Notes: generated by a model not told the origin, from the sequence alone. 64,000 bases of DNA from Agelas oroides (GCA_949130485.1 OX422197.1:566001-630000); one strand, 5' to 3'; counted from the stretch's first letter, positions 1 to 11,709 are shown. Numbers and translations are program-made.

Positions 1-102
<102 letters not shown>

Positions 103-261
103 AGGGAAGGGGGATTATGATCATATGACACCTGGATCTCCCTCTTTCCCTCTCTCCTACGTACTCCAGGCTGGTCACTCTATCTAGCTCTGCCCCTCTT
201 CCTCCCCATCTCTCCCTTCCTCCCTCCCACCCTCCTTCCTTCCCTCTCCACATGTGCTCAC

Positions 262-908
262 GTGAGGAGAGCCTTGGTTCTTCGTCCAGGGTCATCTGGG
301 CGAAATCTCTTGTACTCTTCCACCTCCTTCTCCATCGCTAGCACCTCTGCCTGCAGCTTGCTGCGCAGGGAGGGGAGTGTGTCCCGAATGTGGTTTGTCA
401 GGGTCTGTGGACAGTGTGGGTGTGTGAGTGTGAGTGTGTGTGAGTGTGGAGTGTGCATGTGTGTGTATGTGGAGGGAGAGAATACCTGGTTAAGGACTTT
501 CTGGAGGTAAGGTGTTCCCATGCGGTCGGCCATGTGGCGATAGGCACTGTGGCTGAGAAAGAACTTCCTCTCGGCTGCCAGCGCGGCTTTGATGTCTTTC
601 CGACCCTCTATATCCTTCTGACTACGATTTACCACACCAACATACCCTGTGGAAGAGATGGGGGAAGGAGAAAAAGAGAGGAGAGGACAAATGGGAGAGG
701 AAGGATGGGAAGGGGAGAAGAGAGGAGAGGAAAAGGGAGTGAGAAAAAGGGGAGGAATAAGAGAGGGAGGAGGTGAAGAAAGGAGGGAGACTCAAATCCA
801 ATTCCCAGTACACATTATAGGAGTTCTACAGTACACACACACACACACCCCACACACACACTCCACACACACACTCCACACACACTCCACACACACTCCA
901 CACACACT

Positions 909-948
<40 letters not shown>

Positions 949-976
949 CACACACACACACACACACACACACACT

Positions 977-1032
<56 letters not shown>

Positions 1033-3578
1033 CACACACACACACACACACACCTCTCCTGAGTGGGAAGACCTTGTTCTCAAGGATCTCACGTGCATCT
1101 GTGCCCTCGTCCATCAGATCCAATTTGGTGAGGACACCAATGGTGCGTACACCTGTGTGATGTTTGGGAGGAGGTGTTGTGTGTGTGTGGACGTGTGTAA
1201 TGTATGCCAGCTAGAAAAAATCTTGAACCCCAATTCTTGAGACAGTTGGCTAGACACCCATCTGGCTCCCCTCCCTCTCTATCACCTCTCCCCCCTCTCC
1301 CATCTGGCCCCCTCCCTCCTCCCTCACACCCCTCCCCCCTCTCCCATCTGGCCCCCTCCCTCCTCCCTCCCCCCATCCCTCACCAGTAGGATCCACCTCC
1401 CTGGACAGTTTGAGTGCATCAGAGTTGGCGAGGTCCGAGTTAGCTGGTGTCACAGCCAAGATCAGGCAGTTCTCCTTGGTGATGAACTGCATGAGCATAT
1501 CTCGGATCTGGAACTCAATGTCTGCAGGCTGGTCACCAACTGGCACTTTGGTCAGCCCTGGGAGGTCCACCAATGTCAGATTTAGCACTGTGTGTGTGTG
1601 TGCATGAATGTGGATGTGTGCATGTGTGTAGAACACTTAGCATCTGGTATAATATGTACATGTACATAATTGTACAAGCTTCTAGGAGGATACAAAACCA
1701 CTTTACAGAATACAATTGCCATAGCAACAGAAATGCTGAGACTTCATACTATAGCGCAGCCTCCCAGACTTTCCCATTCCCACAGTCAACTATAACATCA
1801 TGTCATGCCGCCACAGTACTACAGGTCAAAGGTCAGCCCCACCCACCCACCATGAGGGGAGTAAACTCGAAGGTTGATAGGAATTGGAGAAATGCCTTTT
1901 CTCTTGCCCGTGAGCCGGTCCGTCTCTGCCTCAATCTCCTTCCGTACTTCATCAAAGTCTGTGTACTTCTTACCCTTTTGGTGGAGAAACTCCGCCCACT
2001 CTGTGAAAGGAAAGAAATATGCATACCACAACCTCATTCCCAGGATGTCATGTCTGATTCCCAGGACATTATGTCTCACTCCCAAGACATTGTCTCATTC
2101 TCAGAACACCCCTATTTCCCATTCTTTGTAAGACTACAGCCAATCGGTGATTAAGGCTGGAGGCCAAAGCTGTATGCTCTTAGGGTTAGCCTCGTTCCCA
2201 GTCCTCCACCACAGCTATCGTCGCTTGCAGTACGAATAACGCGTTATTCGTACTGCAAGCGATGATAGCTGTGGTGGAGGACTGGGAACGAGGCTACTTA
2301 GGGTAGCATCTACAAGAACAACCAATGAACGGGGACAATGCAGAAAGGAAGAGGAAAGTGAGTGGTATAAGCCTAGGACTTGAGGCAATCTCTACCAAGG
2401 GATTCAGTTGGTCTTTCTGTAAACATGCATTAAAACCAGTAGTTGCCTGACTGCAACAATACCATGAGACAATATGCCAGTGTTTGCAGTGTTTGTTGAA
2501 AAGGGTGACTAATGGCTGTGCCAAGTGTGTGTACACACAAGCAGTTATTACACAACTTCATAATAACGCTCAGTCTCCCCTACGAAACCTCAGTCTCTGC
2601 CCTCACCGTCTCTACTGGATAGGATTGTAAAATGGTCAGCTGAGTTTAGAATAGAGTGGTTGATTTGCAACAGAGGGCAAGAAGGCAATGGGCAAATGAA
2701 GGAGAAACACCCACACATGCCCTACTGGTCGCCCTGCAAAACAGTTGGACATTAACAGTGATAGCTTGCACCTCACCAGCTTTAGCGTTGTTCAGTTGGA
2801 GGATGAGGGGCCGTCTGGTTACAATACCGGAACCTCTTGGAAGAAAATCCCTGAGGAGGAAGACAATGAGAACAAGTCCCAACTCTCCCATGACAGATGC
2901 AGGGAATGAAAGCACACTTAAGAGATGAAGGATCAGAGAAGGGTACGCATAGCCTCATTCCCAGGCTCCCCTCCAAAAAAACTGGTAATTGGCCTAGTCT
3001 CAGCATAGTTATCTATGGTCTTAGTTGTTAGGTATGTGAGGAACACGAATGATGAGATTCTTTGCATGCATCTTGTGGTAGCTAGCTCCTGTTACAGTGG
3101 TGTCAAGCAGTCTTGTAAATGCTCCATCTACCCAAAACCAAGACTATAGACTCAACATGAAATTTAATGTGACCCCAGGCCCTCCCCCAGCAAAGTTTCT
3201 GGAGGGGACTGGGAATGAGGCGTTACAAGGCTACCATAGGGGTGCTAGCTGCCAGAAAGCTGACCTGCTAGTACATATGTAAGCGTAAGGGGTGCAAGTA
3301 TGTTCATAAAGGATGTCGGGACTTGAACCTCTGTAAACATGTCTTCTTGTGGGTGAGGGGGGTGGGGGCCACATAACTTACACTCTCTCATGCATCATAC
3401 TTTTATGTCCTCACCTTCCTACGGCATTCTCGAGCACGGAGCTCTTCCCCGCGCTCTGCCCTCCCACTACAGCTATCTGTGGGAGGTCGATTGGAGAGGT
3501 CATGCCCAGGGAGGAGAAAGCGTCCTGGAGTTGGTTGACGATGGGGATCAACTCCTTCATCCCCGGGTTGAACGCCAT
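262..3578 (-). CDS. DNM: Dynamin GTPase, N-terminal part (3' end outside window)
   Basis: Seven exons are joined on the minus strand: 3578-3415, 2850-2777, 2000-1851, 1587-1384, 1152-1054, 646-486 and 404-262. They encode about 331 residues, and the last exon ends in a GTGAGC donor, so the gene continues beyond the left edge. The start is the ATG at 3578, giving the conserved opening [10 protein letters not shown]. The large-GTPase signatures are present in order: P-loop GQSAGKSS at residues 40-47, DLPGLTKV (G3), [12 protein letters not shown] (G4) and VNRSQKDI, then the start of the stalk. Dynamins hydrolyse GTP to constrict and cut membrane necks in endocytosis. All exon phases agree. Intron 5 is largely an AC microsatellite. 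The GTPase half alone does not separate dynamin 1, 2 and 3, which are vertebrate duplicates. Confidence 0.95.
833..1052. repeat. (AC)n microsatellite with CTCC interruptions
   Basis: About 220 bp of AC dinucleotides are broken at intervals by CTCC. The run abuts the donor of dynamin exon 5, so the intron begins GTGTGTGTG on the minus strand. Reading frames through it are spurious. Confidence 0.97.
2187..2296. repeat. 110-bp near-perfect palindrome (foldback element)
   Basis: The sequence reads the same on both strands from TAGCCTCG to CGAGGCTA, centred between 2241 and 2242. I find one mismatched pair (2220 with 2263) in 55. The ends carry the CCTCGTTCCCAG motif shared by the dispersed foldback family elsewhere in the window. 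It lies in a dynamin intron between 2001 and 2776. Confidence 0.95.
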
Positions 3579-3939
3579 CTTCCCTCCTCGTCTCGTGCAG
3601 CAGTTTCACGATGTAGAAACAGTTGCAGTGTTTACCTCCGACCTCTTGACGAATACACACTCGGATGGATCATGGAAAGGGCTCGTCGCTGAATCAGTAA
3701 AACAGCACGTGACTCACGCGACGTACTAGTTTATTGCTTCCTTGGTACTGGTATTGCCTTATTTGGCAAGAACCTGTCTGATCTCACACAGTAGCACTAT
3801 GCACAGTTTGTTTCCAGATCTTGCACAGTATTTCATACTGCTAGAAACAAAATTCTGGGCTGCTGCCTGTGAATGAGGAAATTGGTGTATATATAAACAG
3901 CATAAATCCACATGTTTGGTACTTAGAGAATTGGTTTCG

Positions 3940-3970
<31 letters not shown>

Positions 3971-4009
3971 TAGTAAGATGGGTCAGATGACAAAGTTAAG
4001 AGCTCGCTG
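3579..4009. other. Spacer: dynamin 5' region and CDC73 3' UTR
   Basis: These 431 bp separate the dynamin start from the CDC73 stop on the same strand. They should hold the dynamin promoter and 5' UTR plus the CDC73 3' UTR. A GT run of about 25 bp starts near 3939. I see no coding exon. Confidence 0.6.
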
Positions 4010-7000
4010 TCAGCATCTGAGGTTCGGGCAATGCTTGACAACAAACCTGCGAGAGAGAGAGAGAGAGAAAGATTATTACTAACACTAACTTTTCACAAAC
4101 GTTACTATCTTAATAGAACTGAATCAGATTTACCAAAATATTTCAGTGATCTAAACTCCCCAGACAAGTGAGTTCTACTTACTTTACTAGTCGACCAGAT
4201 GGACTTACTTGTCAAGTGTTTCCCAGAAACATAATATGGAGGCTTTATCCAGGTGTCTCTTTGTTTTGCTGATCTGGAGACAGACACACAGCACATTACA
4301 CCATACCAGACCTTCCAGACACTCTAGGGACCAGGAAATGTGTCCCACACACAGTTCACCTGTAAAACTTGGACGTCCCATTTCCTAATGTTGGAGTCCA
4401 TCTTCGACTCCTCAAACTTCACATGAAAACCTTTGACTGCAGAACAAGAGGATGGTTTACGATGAGTGGGAGAAAGGGCAGGTGGAAGGGGGGAGGGAGG
4501 GAGGGAAAGTCAGTTGACTTACTTTTGGAGAATATATTAACAGGAGAGCCATCGCTGCTAATCCCAGGCCATCCCTTGAACTGCCAAGTGGGGCCTGCCA
4601 CAAACACAGCTACAACCTGTTTCCTGAGGAGGTGAAAGTGGCCAACAGGAAGTCATGTGAGAGGACGTAGTGACGTCCTGTTGTGACTCATGAGGGTTCT
4701 ATAGATGATTTCCAAATGTGAATGATTACATATCCTGCATGTCAATACATGTACAAATGTACGATCAAGAGGCAGCTACACAATGGAACTTTGGCCTTGA
4801 GAGAAGCAGCTTTACTTTACAGTACTAACGGTAAGGACTAGATGTAGCGCTTCCTTGCCTATAGTTTTACAGTGAACATAGACTCTAACTTGTGCCCTCT
4901 GGAAGTGACCATTGCCCCATGAAAACTATCTATCTGTCTCCATACCATTCTTGAGGGTTTAATCTGAGGGGATTATCAGTGACTCGGTATGGGATGGAGA
5001 TACTCTGCCCTGTTTGAGTGGGGTGGGGCCTCTTGCGATGCAGAATAATCTCATTTTGTCGCTTGGCTCCAGCCCTCTTTTTCTCCTCCGAAGAAATATA
5101 ACTGAGGGTAGGGAAGATATACGAGAAGAGGAGTTGGAGAAGAAAGAAAGCGAAAGAAAAGGGAGGAGCACGAGGGAGGGAAAAAGAAGAGAAGAGGGAG
5201 AAAGAAAGGAGGGAGGGGGATCTGGATGTACTTGATGCCCTCTAGGAGAGAGGAGTGTGAAGAAGAGAAAAAGAGGAGAGAGGGGAGGGAAGAGGGGAGG
5301 GAAGAGGAACAATACAGGGAAGGGGGGGATCTGAACACACTTGACACCCTCCAGGAAATCTTTGACATTATACATGGTGATAACAGCACTTGGTGCAGCC
5401 GGTACAATGATGATGGGCGTTCTCAAGCGATTGTCTGAGAGAGGAGAGAGAGGGGAGGGGGTGAGAGAGGGAAGGGGAGAGGGAGATGGAAGGAGAGAAA
5501 TGGAGTGAGGTGAGGCGGGAGACAGATGACAATTCGGTGTACTGACCTTTTCTGTTAGGAACACCAACAGCTTCTTTTTTGACAGTATCTGTGAGGCAAA
5601 AGACACATCACATAGAACTAATGCACACACATCACAATGAAATGGACTGGGTACAAGGCTACATTGTGTAGATACTGTCATACTGACATGCATCATACCA
5701 TTTGGTTTCTGGGCGGGAGGTGCCTTGACTGGCTGGATCTGCGGCAGTGGTTTCGATACTCCCTCCTGAAGGGACGTACAAGAGTATGCTTCCTCTCAGG
5801 TACTACTGGTACGATGGACAGAAAAATCTTACAGTCACAGATTTGAGGTTCATTCCGTGATAAGTGCCTGTTGTGTCGATTTTGAAGTCACCAGTCTCTG
5901 TAAGATGATCAGAAAATATACAGTTAGCCACATGTACATATACACATACTTTATATCCAGTCTCATTCCCAGACTGTATCTAGTCTCATTCCCAGACTAT
6001 ATCTAGTCTCATTCCCAGACCAACTGGAAATGAGACTACGCAGTCTGGGAATGAGATCATGTGGTAGCTTTTCAGAACTGATCCTATAAAGTCGATAATT
6101 GATGACGGTAGATTTCATGGGAGTCAAATATTGTGGAAAGTTGATCTTTAGAAGGTGGATCATAATCATGGCAATTTCCAAACCTTCCTTTCCCCTGAAT
6201 CTCTCTTGGTCATATCTGCTGTAGCCAGTGGTAGGAGGGGGAGGGTTGCGTGTGTGGCGAGGCTCCTCCACGACAGCGGGCTGCTTGTTCACCATCTCCC
6301 CCTTTCCCTCGTCCCGAGCCTTCACAGATTGTAGAAGGCTGAAGATGTTACCGAATGACTTTGAGGGTGTGAGGATGTAACAGAGAGAGGGAGGGAGGAA
6401 GGGAGAGGGGATCAATCTAATTGGAGGTACTGTGAGTGTAGAAAGCAGCGTCTCCGCAGCACTTGTTGCTTGCAGTACAAACCATCACCCATGGTGCAAG
6501 TTGTACTGCAAGTGACAAACAAAGCCTCTTACCTAGGTACCTATGTACGAGGCAAGCGACAAACGCTAAAATGGAAAGCTACCTACCTTTCCAGAACTCT
6601 GCAAAACTGTTGCCCTTGTTCTGTGCAATCTCTCCTTACTCATAATGTCCTTAGTAGCATCATCAACAAACATACGGTCCTGAGGAAGATAATGGCCAAT
6701 CCAAATTACTTGCTGAAAGCACACAGCACACACGCTGTACTTTGTTGTATCGTAAGTGGACACCACCAACAATGTCAAATATCTGAGCTTAAGTTAGTAG
6801 CAGAGACCCTCCCTGGTTGCACGTACCACACCAGCTCCCATGTCATTGTCAGTCTTGATGGTAGCCCTCTTCTTGGCGAGCCGCTTTGCCTTGATGGCTG
6901 CAATCTTCTCCACCGACATGGCTTCACTCAGAGATCGGATCTGGTCTGTGATTGCACCTCCCTCCTTCCTTGCTTCCAGCTTCTCCACCAATCGTTGCTG

Positions 7001-9021
7001 CAGACACAAAAGAAAATCATCATACACACATTTTTCACCGCCCATGATGCATATAAATACTCTTATCAAATAAAATATTGCAAAAATAATTTTCACATTT
7101 TACTGACCATAAATAATTGACCAAAAAGTGAAAAAAAGGTAGGAAAAAAAATCCGCCCTGTGTGGGGCTCGAACCCACGACCCTGAGATTAAGAGTCTCA
7201 TGCTCTACCGACTGAGCTAACCGGGCTAACCGCAAGAGACTCTGTTACAGTGCACTTTAAAGAACGAAGCTGAGTTGTATAGACAAAATGTTTTGTCTAG
7301 ATCTTCAAGTACCTTCCTTTCCTATGTGTACCAGTCTATCAAGCTACATTCTCTTTAGCCTCATTCCCAGGCCATTCCTACCATCCATGGCCTGGGAATG
7401 AGGCTCTCACTCTCCTCAGTATGAGCCTGATACATATGTAGGTTAGCATGCAGATACAATGGTGTACCTTGTCGGCGAGAATGTCTTCACTCTGGTGGAG
7501 AGGAAGAGGAGGCAAACAACATTAGTGACAGCTGGTATAAAAGGTGAGCACTATTTAGAGCATACGTACTGCAGGATGCATACCTCCATTCTGGGCTTCT
7601 TCACCCCCTCACCGTGCCCCTCTTCATTCGCTCTCTTGGGAGCTACAATGTTTATATGAACAGCATAACAAGTGGTGTATGTACACACAATAATCGTCTA
7701 GCCTCATTCCCAGGTTCACAACTAGCTTCAGTATGAAAGACACTATAATGCTAAGAACGTTTCGCCTCAGTTGAAAATAAGAACACTTTTGATGTTATCG
7801 AGGCCAAAGTGAAGGCTAATATAGAGCATGCTTTGCACAGTGTCTTAGAAATGATATTGAGGGGTTAAAATTAAAATCTTGTTGCTATGGTAGCATATGT
7901 AGTTGTAGTTCTAATGTGATATTGAGGGGTTAAAATTAAAATCTTGTTGCTATGGTAGCATATGTAGTTGTAGTTCTAATGTGGGGTGTGGCTTACGTGG
8001 TGCCGGTATGCCCATCTCAGGATGTATACTCTTGTCGATACTCTGTGAAGAATCTGAGAAGAAGCAAGGACCATGAAATGAACTGAAAGAGACACCAATT
8101 GGAGGCATGCACTTACCAACTTCTCCATTGAGGTAGGCTAGCAGGCCCTGTGAGGAGTGAGGAGGAAGAGAGAGTAAACCTCGTTCCATTCTTAGTAATA
8201 ATGACAGGTTGAAGAGTGAAGGGTTACTGCTACTAAACAGGGTCCCTACTTACTCGTATCTGCATGCATAACCTGGTCTAGAGCGAAATTGATACACAAC
8301 GGGAGAGACTTAGCCTCATTCTCGGGCCCGATTTTTCGGACGGGGGCCTGGGAATGAGGCTAGGGAGAGACTAGTGAGGAGCCATCTTGATCCTGAGATC
8401 TCTTTTTGTATTAAATGCATGTATAATAATCTTTTAGGATAGCTTACCCGTCTGTCTGGAAACTTTATGACTGGTATGTTTTGAGCCTGAAAGGATGCCA
8501 ATGTTGATGGATGTGAAGACAGTATAAAGACAGGTGACATGAGATGGAGGGGTGTGAACTTACCCCAGCTCTCTGCACATACATAGGGTGGGAAAGGCTG
8601 ACATTCTTCAGGAGAAAGAGAAGAGACTCCAGAGTGTAGTACTCTTTCTGCGCCCCACCCTGACCACTCCTGGTGCCAATTGGACGAGGAGAGAAAAATG
8701 CATTATAAGTAATGCACACCATCTTGAGCAGAGTCTGACGTCTAAACTATCATAGGAACTATGGTCCTGATTACGGCATAGATAATAGAGCAATTTATTC
8801 CATTATCCATGATTCCATGGTTGCAGTCTCTCAAGTGTCACTGTTAAATAATTTACCACCACCCTTGCTATGTATGGTAGATAAGCTTACCTGTACACAA
8901 GGTAGTTGGTCTTGGCGTTCCTGGGCCAAGCGATCTGTTCAAAGATGATGAGTCCATCTCGCTCCACGATCTCCTTCTTCTGAATGTTGTACTGACGCAG
9001 CAGAGTCAAACAGTCCGCCAT
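4010..9021 (-). CDS. CDC73: CDC73 / parafibromin, PAF1 complex subunit
   Basis: Nineteen exons give a 529-residue protein (human 531): 9021-8891, 8669-8564, 8486-8448, 8147-8117, 8053-7997, 7642-7584, 7491-7468, 6997-6827, 6679-6587, 6358-6184, 5897-5833, 5765-5699, 5588-5547, 5434-5341, 5101-4946, 4623-4523, 4436-4360, 4273-4209 and 4046-4010. Recognisable parts are [12 protein letters not shown] near the N-terminus, [20 protein letters not shown], the mid-region [32 protein letters not shown], and the C-terminal Ras-like domain ([41 protein letters not shown]). CDC73 acts in the nucleus in the PAF1 complex during RNA polymerase II elongation and histone modification. All phases close. A tRNA-Lys gene sits in intron 7. 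The gene shares a 204-bp divergent promoter region with the DED-like gene. Confidence 0.96.
5957..6056. repeat. Foldback cluster of CTCATTCCCAGAC motifs
   Basis: Three tandem copies of a TCTCATTCCCAGAC motif about 22 bp apart are followed by the inverted copy GTCTGGGAATGAGA. The cluster can fold into a hairpin. It lies in the CDC73 intron between exons 10 and 11. Confidence 0.8.
7154..7226 (-). tRNA. tRNA-Lys (CTT anticodon)
   Basis: This is a 73-nt intronless cloverleaf on the minus strand. It has an A-box-like TTAGCTCAGTCGGTAGAGCA, an anticodon loop CTCTTAA (anticodon CTT) and a B-box GGGTTCGAGCCCC. The acceptor stem pairs GCCCGGT with ACAGGGC with one G-A mismatch at the fifth pair, where I recall the human gene having a G-U pair. 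The discriminator base is G. It is nested in CDC73 intron 7 on the same strand as the host. Confidence 0.96.
7362..7405. repeat. Foldback element, CTCATTCCCAGGCC family
   Basis: CCTCATTCCCAGGCCAT and its inverted copy ATGGCCTGGGAATGAGG are separated by a spacer of about 11 bp. It lies in the CDC73 intron between the tRNA and exon 7. Confidence 0.85.
7853..7982. repeat. 65-bp tandem duplication
   Basis: Two essentially identical 65-bp copies begin near 7856 and 7921 (each starts ATTGAGGGGTTAAAATT). They lie in the CDC73 intron between exons 5 and 6. The near-identity indicates a recent duplication. Confidence 0.9.
8311..8362. repeat. Foldback element, CTCATTCCCAGGCC family
   Basis: TAGCCTCATTCTCGGGCCCG is followed by the inverted copy GGGCCTGGGAATGAGGCTA, with a loop of about 12 bp. 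It is in a CDC73 intron. Confidence 0.85.
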
Positions 9022-9225
9022 CTTTTTTTAGCAGGCCTTGCTTCTTCTAATTATCTGCAAACGAAAACATTTCAAGGGAAACCCCCTCCGACTTTGCTGG
9101 AGTTTCGTTCAACTTCTGAACTTGCCAGAGGGAGTAAAGCTTATTACGATTTGTCATCAAAGTTCGAGAGCTGTTTACCTCTCTTTGTGCTGTGTGTATT
9201 CCGCTTCTTTGTACCGTCTGGCGAA
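9022..9225. promoter_or_regulatory. Divergent promoter region, CDC73 / DED-like gene
   Basis: These 204 bp separate the two outward-facing start codons at 9021 (minus) and 9226 (plus), so both 5' UTRs and core promoters must overlap here or extend into CDC73. I see no clear TATA box. The reading frame of the DED-like gene stays open upstream to an ATG at 9094, which would add 44 residues with no domain match. Confidence 0.55.
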
Positions 9226-11709
9226 ATGAAGTTGGGAGAACTAGAGAGACTCCTGGCTAGGCTGGCCCTCAAGATGCAGTCACCTCAGCTCAACCAGCTG
9301 AGGTTCAGCTGCTCCGAGCTGACCGAGGCTCAGAAGATGGAGGCACAGTCTCCCATCAAGTTACTCACAATTCTAAAGAGAAAGTCCAAATCAAACGAAC
9401 AGTTCGTGAGCGCCTTGGAACAACATTTTGAAGGAACCCAAGATTTTGAAGACTTATCTACAATAGTACAAGAGTTCAGAGGTGAAAATCCGGACCCTAA
9501 CTCAATTAAACCACTCAAAGGTCCCATCCTCCCAAATGGAGCCTTTGCGTTTCGCCCAGGAAGGGAACAGTCACATCATTTCAAGAGGATGCTTCTGAAC
9601 GTCAGTAACAGTCTGAACTGGATCCACTTAGAAATCATGGTCGCTATCAGCCCCATTCCCGATAGCCTCAAGGAGCACATGAATAAAGGATACCAGCTGT
9701 TTGAGGAGCTCAAGCGTCATGGTTGCATCAGCGAGAACGACACCGAGTTTCTTGACGATGTCTTTACTCTCCTCAATCTGCAGACTCCCCTTCAGCTGCT
9801 ACAGTCCTACCAACACCAGTATCCGCAAACCATCTTCCCCGAACCCTCACCGAGTGCACCAACGTTTGCCACACCTCCCTCGAGCCTTCAACCAAGCTAC
9901 AGCTCACCATCAGAGGGCAGCCCTTCGTTCCTCTCTCTACCCACTCACCACTCACCAGTAGAAACTAGCGGAGTAGGTGGGTTGTCACCTCATCAACCCC
10001 CCTATCTCCCTCACCAAGTCTCCACATACCCCCAGACCACACCACACGCCCAATGGCAACACAACACATACCCTCGACCACCTCAGACCACCTCCCCCCA
10101 ATCACGAACCCAGTGGCAACACGAGACGTACCCTCGACCACCTCAGACCACCTCCTCCCAACTGCAACGCAACACGTACCTCCGACCAGTAGCTACATCT
10201 GGTACATCATCATCTTTGCATCCAAACCAACAGCCTGTCCAGGGCACTACAACAAGGTACAGTTCACCTGAGGTCCCTTACCCCACCACAAGGAGCCTTG
10301 AGGAGCGGAGGAAGAAGAGACAACTGGGAGAGAGAGAGGAAGACCAGTCGCCAGATCCCTCCGAGGGTCAGCCACCAGCTGTGAAGCGAACCCGAGAATT
10401 TGACAGCTTGCCCACACCCAGTGGAAGCTCCCGTGCCTCCACATCCCCATTCTCTTCACTAGAAACACCTTCACTAGGCAGCAGTTTGTCGTCACTGTCC
10501 TCATATCGTGCTCGCCATAAATTTCCAAGTGGGATATCTGAGTTAAGAGGCTCAGGACAGGAGGGAGTATTACCAGAAAGGAAACGATTGGAGCAGCATG
10601 AAACAGCCCACCACCGTTCCTCAGCCCTGTCACGAACTGAAAGTGCAGTGTCTCACCATGAGACAGGTAGCTACCTAACAGATAAAGAGCGGCGTGTGTA
10701 TGGAGTTCCTAGACCTGACAGTTGTTCAACAGAGGAGAGTGGAGTGGGATGGACAGAAAAACGTGTGGCTCCCTATGGGTCTTCGCACTCATCAGGTGTG
10801 ACAGAAGAGAGTGGAGCGAGAGGGACAGGAAAATTAGTGGGAAGCCATGGGTCTTTGCGCCCACCAAATGTTACTCCTGCCCGCAGTGTGCTCACACGCT
10901 CTGAAGCTCAAGCCACACCTTCGATAAACCTATCGGTTGAACAGCAATTGTCTACCAGACCTCCAGATGATGCACACTCCTATTCTGAAATTCCCCAGTA
11001 CCCACGTGCAGTTGCAGAAGACTTGTACGCCCAACCAACAGAGTCCACTGCTAGGGAGAATGATGAACTTGTATTGCACAGAACCTCCTCAGGCAATCCA
11101 GTTCGCCAAGCAAGTTCACACTCCAATGTTGCAATTGGAACTTACAAAAACTTTCATCACCCTGAACAACAGGGATACATTCTTCAACCACCAACCAGCT
11201 ACCAACCTTTCAGGAAGGAGCATTTTGTACCAAGTGTCCAACCCCCCTCTTTTAGTAGCAGTTCAGGATCTTCCCTCGTGACAGGTACATCTTATTATCC
11301 AACTGGTACATCCCTCGCGACAAGTGATCTCCTTAGCAGCGAGAGTGGTGACTCATCTTCTTACCAGGGCAGTACAATGCCATCACAGCCTTCCTTTGAG
11401 CCCTCCTTACCTAATGTTGAGGAAGAACAGTCTGAGGAAGAGAGGGAGGAGGAAGATGAAGAGACATGGGTGAAAAAGCCGAAACTTGCTAGATCTGCAT
11501 CCTCTGCCAAAAGACGGAAGAGTTCACCTCCTGCAGAGGAACAAGAAGAACAGCCAAAGTCGTGGACTTCCTCACTCTTCAGTTTTCCTAAGAAAGTTGT
11601 GTCCGGAGTGTGGAGCACATTTTCTGGGGGTACACAGGAGAAGAAAGAGGAGGACTCTGACAACTCATTCGAGTCTTGTGAAGACGACAAAGGAAGCAGT
11701 TCTGACTGA
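9226..11709 (+). CDS. Intronless tandem death-effector-like domain protein with long disordered tail
   Basis: A single open frame encodes 827 residues from the ATG at 9226; an in-frame ATG at 9094 is possible but less likely. Residues about 1-85 and 105-190 look like two successive six-helix death-effector domains: the first has LNQLRFSCSELTEAQKM, the second LHLEI-type helices and YQLFEELKRHGCISENDTEF. The rest is Ser/Pro/Thr/Gln-rich and probably disordered, with a short tandem repeat around TYPRPPQTTS. Near residues 750-767 there is a basic bipartite NLS-like stretch (KKPKLARSASSAKRRK) flanked by acidic runs. DEDs mediate homotypic assembly in apoptosis and innate signalling, so an adaptor that can enter the nucleus is plausible. 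No caspase or kinase domain is visible. The DED assignment rests on pattern only. Lack of introns sets it apart from most neighbours. Confidence 0.72.
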   Translation: MKLGELERLLARLALKMQSPQLNQLRFSCSELTEAQKMEAQSPIKLLTILKRKSKSNEQFVSALEQHFEGTQDFEDLSTIVQEFRGENPDPNSIKPLKGPILPNGAFAFRPGREQSHHFKRMLLNVSNSLNWIHLEIMVAISPIPDSLKEHMNKGYQLFEELKRHGCISENDTEFLDDVFTLLNLQTPLQLLQSYQHQYPQTIFPEPSPSAPTFATPPSSLQPSYSSPSEGSPSFLSLPTHHSPVETSGVGGLSPHQPPYLPHQVSTYPQTTPHAQWQHNTYPRPPQTTSPQSRTQWQHETYPRPPQTTSSQLQRNTYLRPVATSGTSSSLHPNQQPVQGTTTRYSSPEVPYPTTRSLEERRKKRQLGEREEDQSPDPSEGQPPAVKRTREFDSLPTPSGSSRASTSPFSSLETPSLGSSLSSLSSYRARHKFPSGISELRGSGQEGVLPERKRLEQHETAHHRSSALSRTESAVSHHETGSYLTDKERRVYGVPRPDSCSTEESGVGWTEKRVAPYGSSHSSGVTEESGARGTGKLVGSHGSLRPPNVTPARSVLTRSEAQATPSINLSVEQQLSTRPPDDAHSYSEIPQYPRAVAEDLYAQPTESTARENDELVLHRTSSGNPVRQASSHSNVAIGTYKNFHHPEQQGYILQPPTSYQPFRKEHFVPSVQPPSFSSSSGSSLVTGTSYYPTGTSLATSDLLSSESGDSSSYQGSTMPSQPSFEPSLPNVEEEQSEEEREEEDEETWVKKPKLARSASSAKRRKSSPPAEEQEEQPKSWTSSLFSFPKKVVSGVWSTFSGGTQEKKEEDSDNSFESCEDDKGSSSD

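Noticed and set aside
9094-9225. Upstream start for the DED-like gene
   Set aside because: The 44 added residues are hydrophobic and Cys-rich without domain match, and lie in the divergent promoter; kept only as an alternative.
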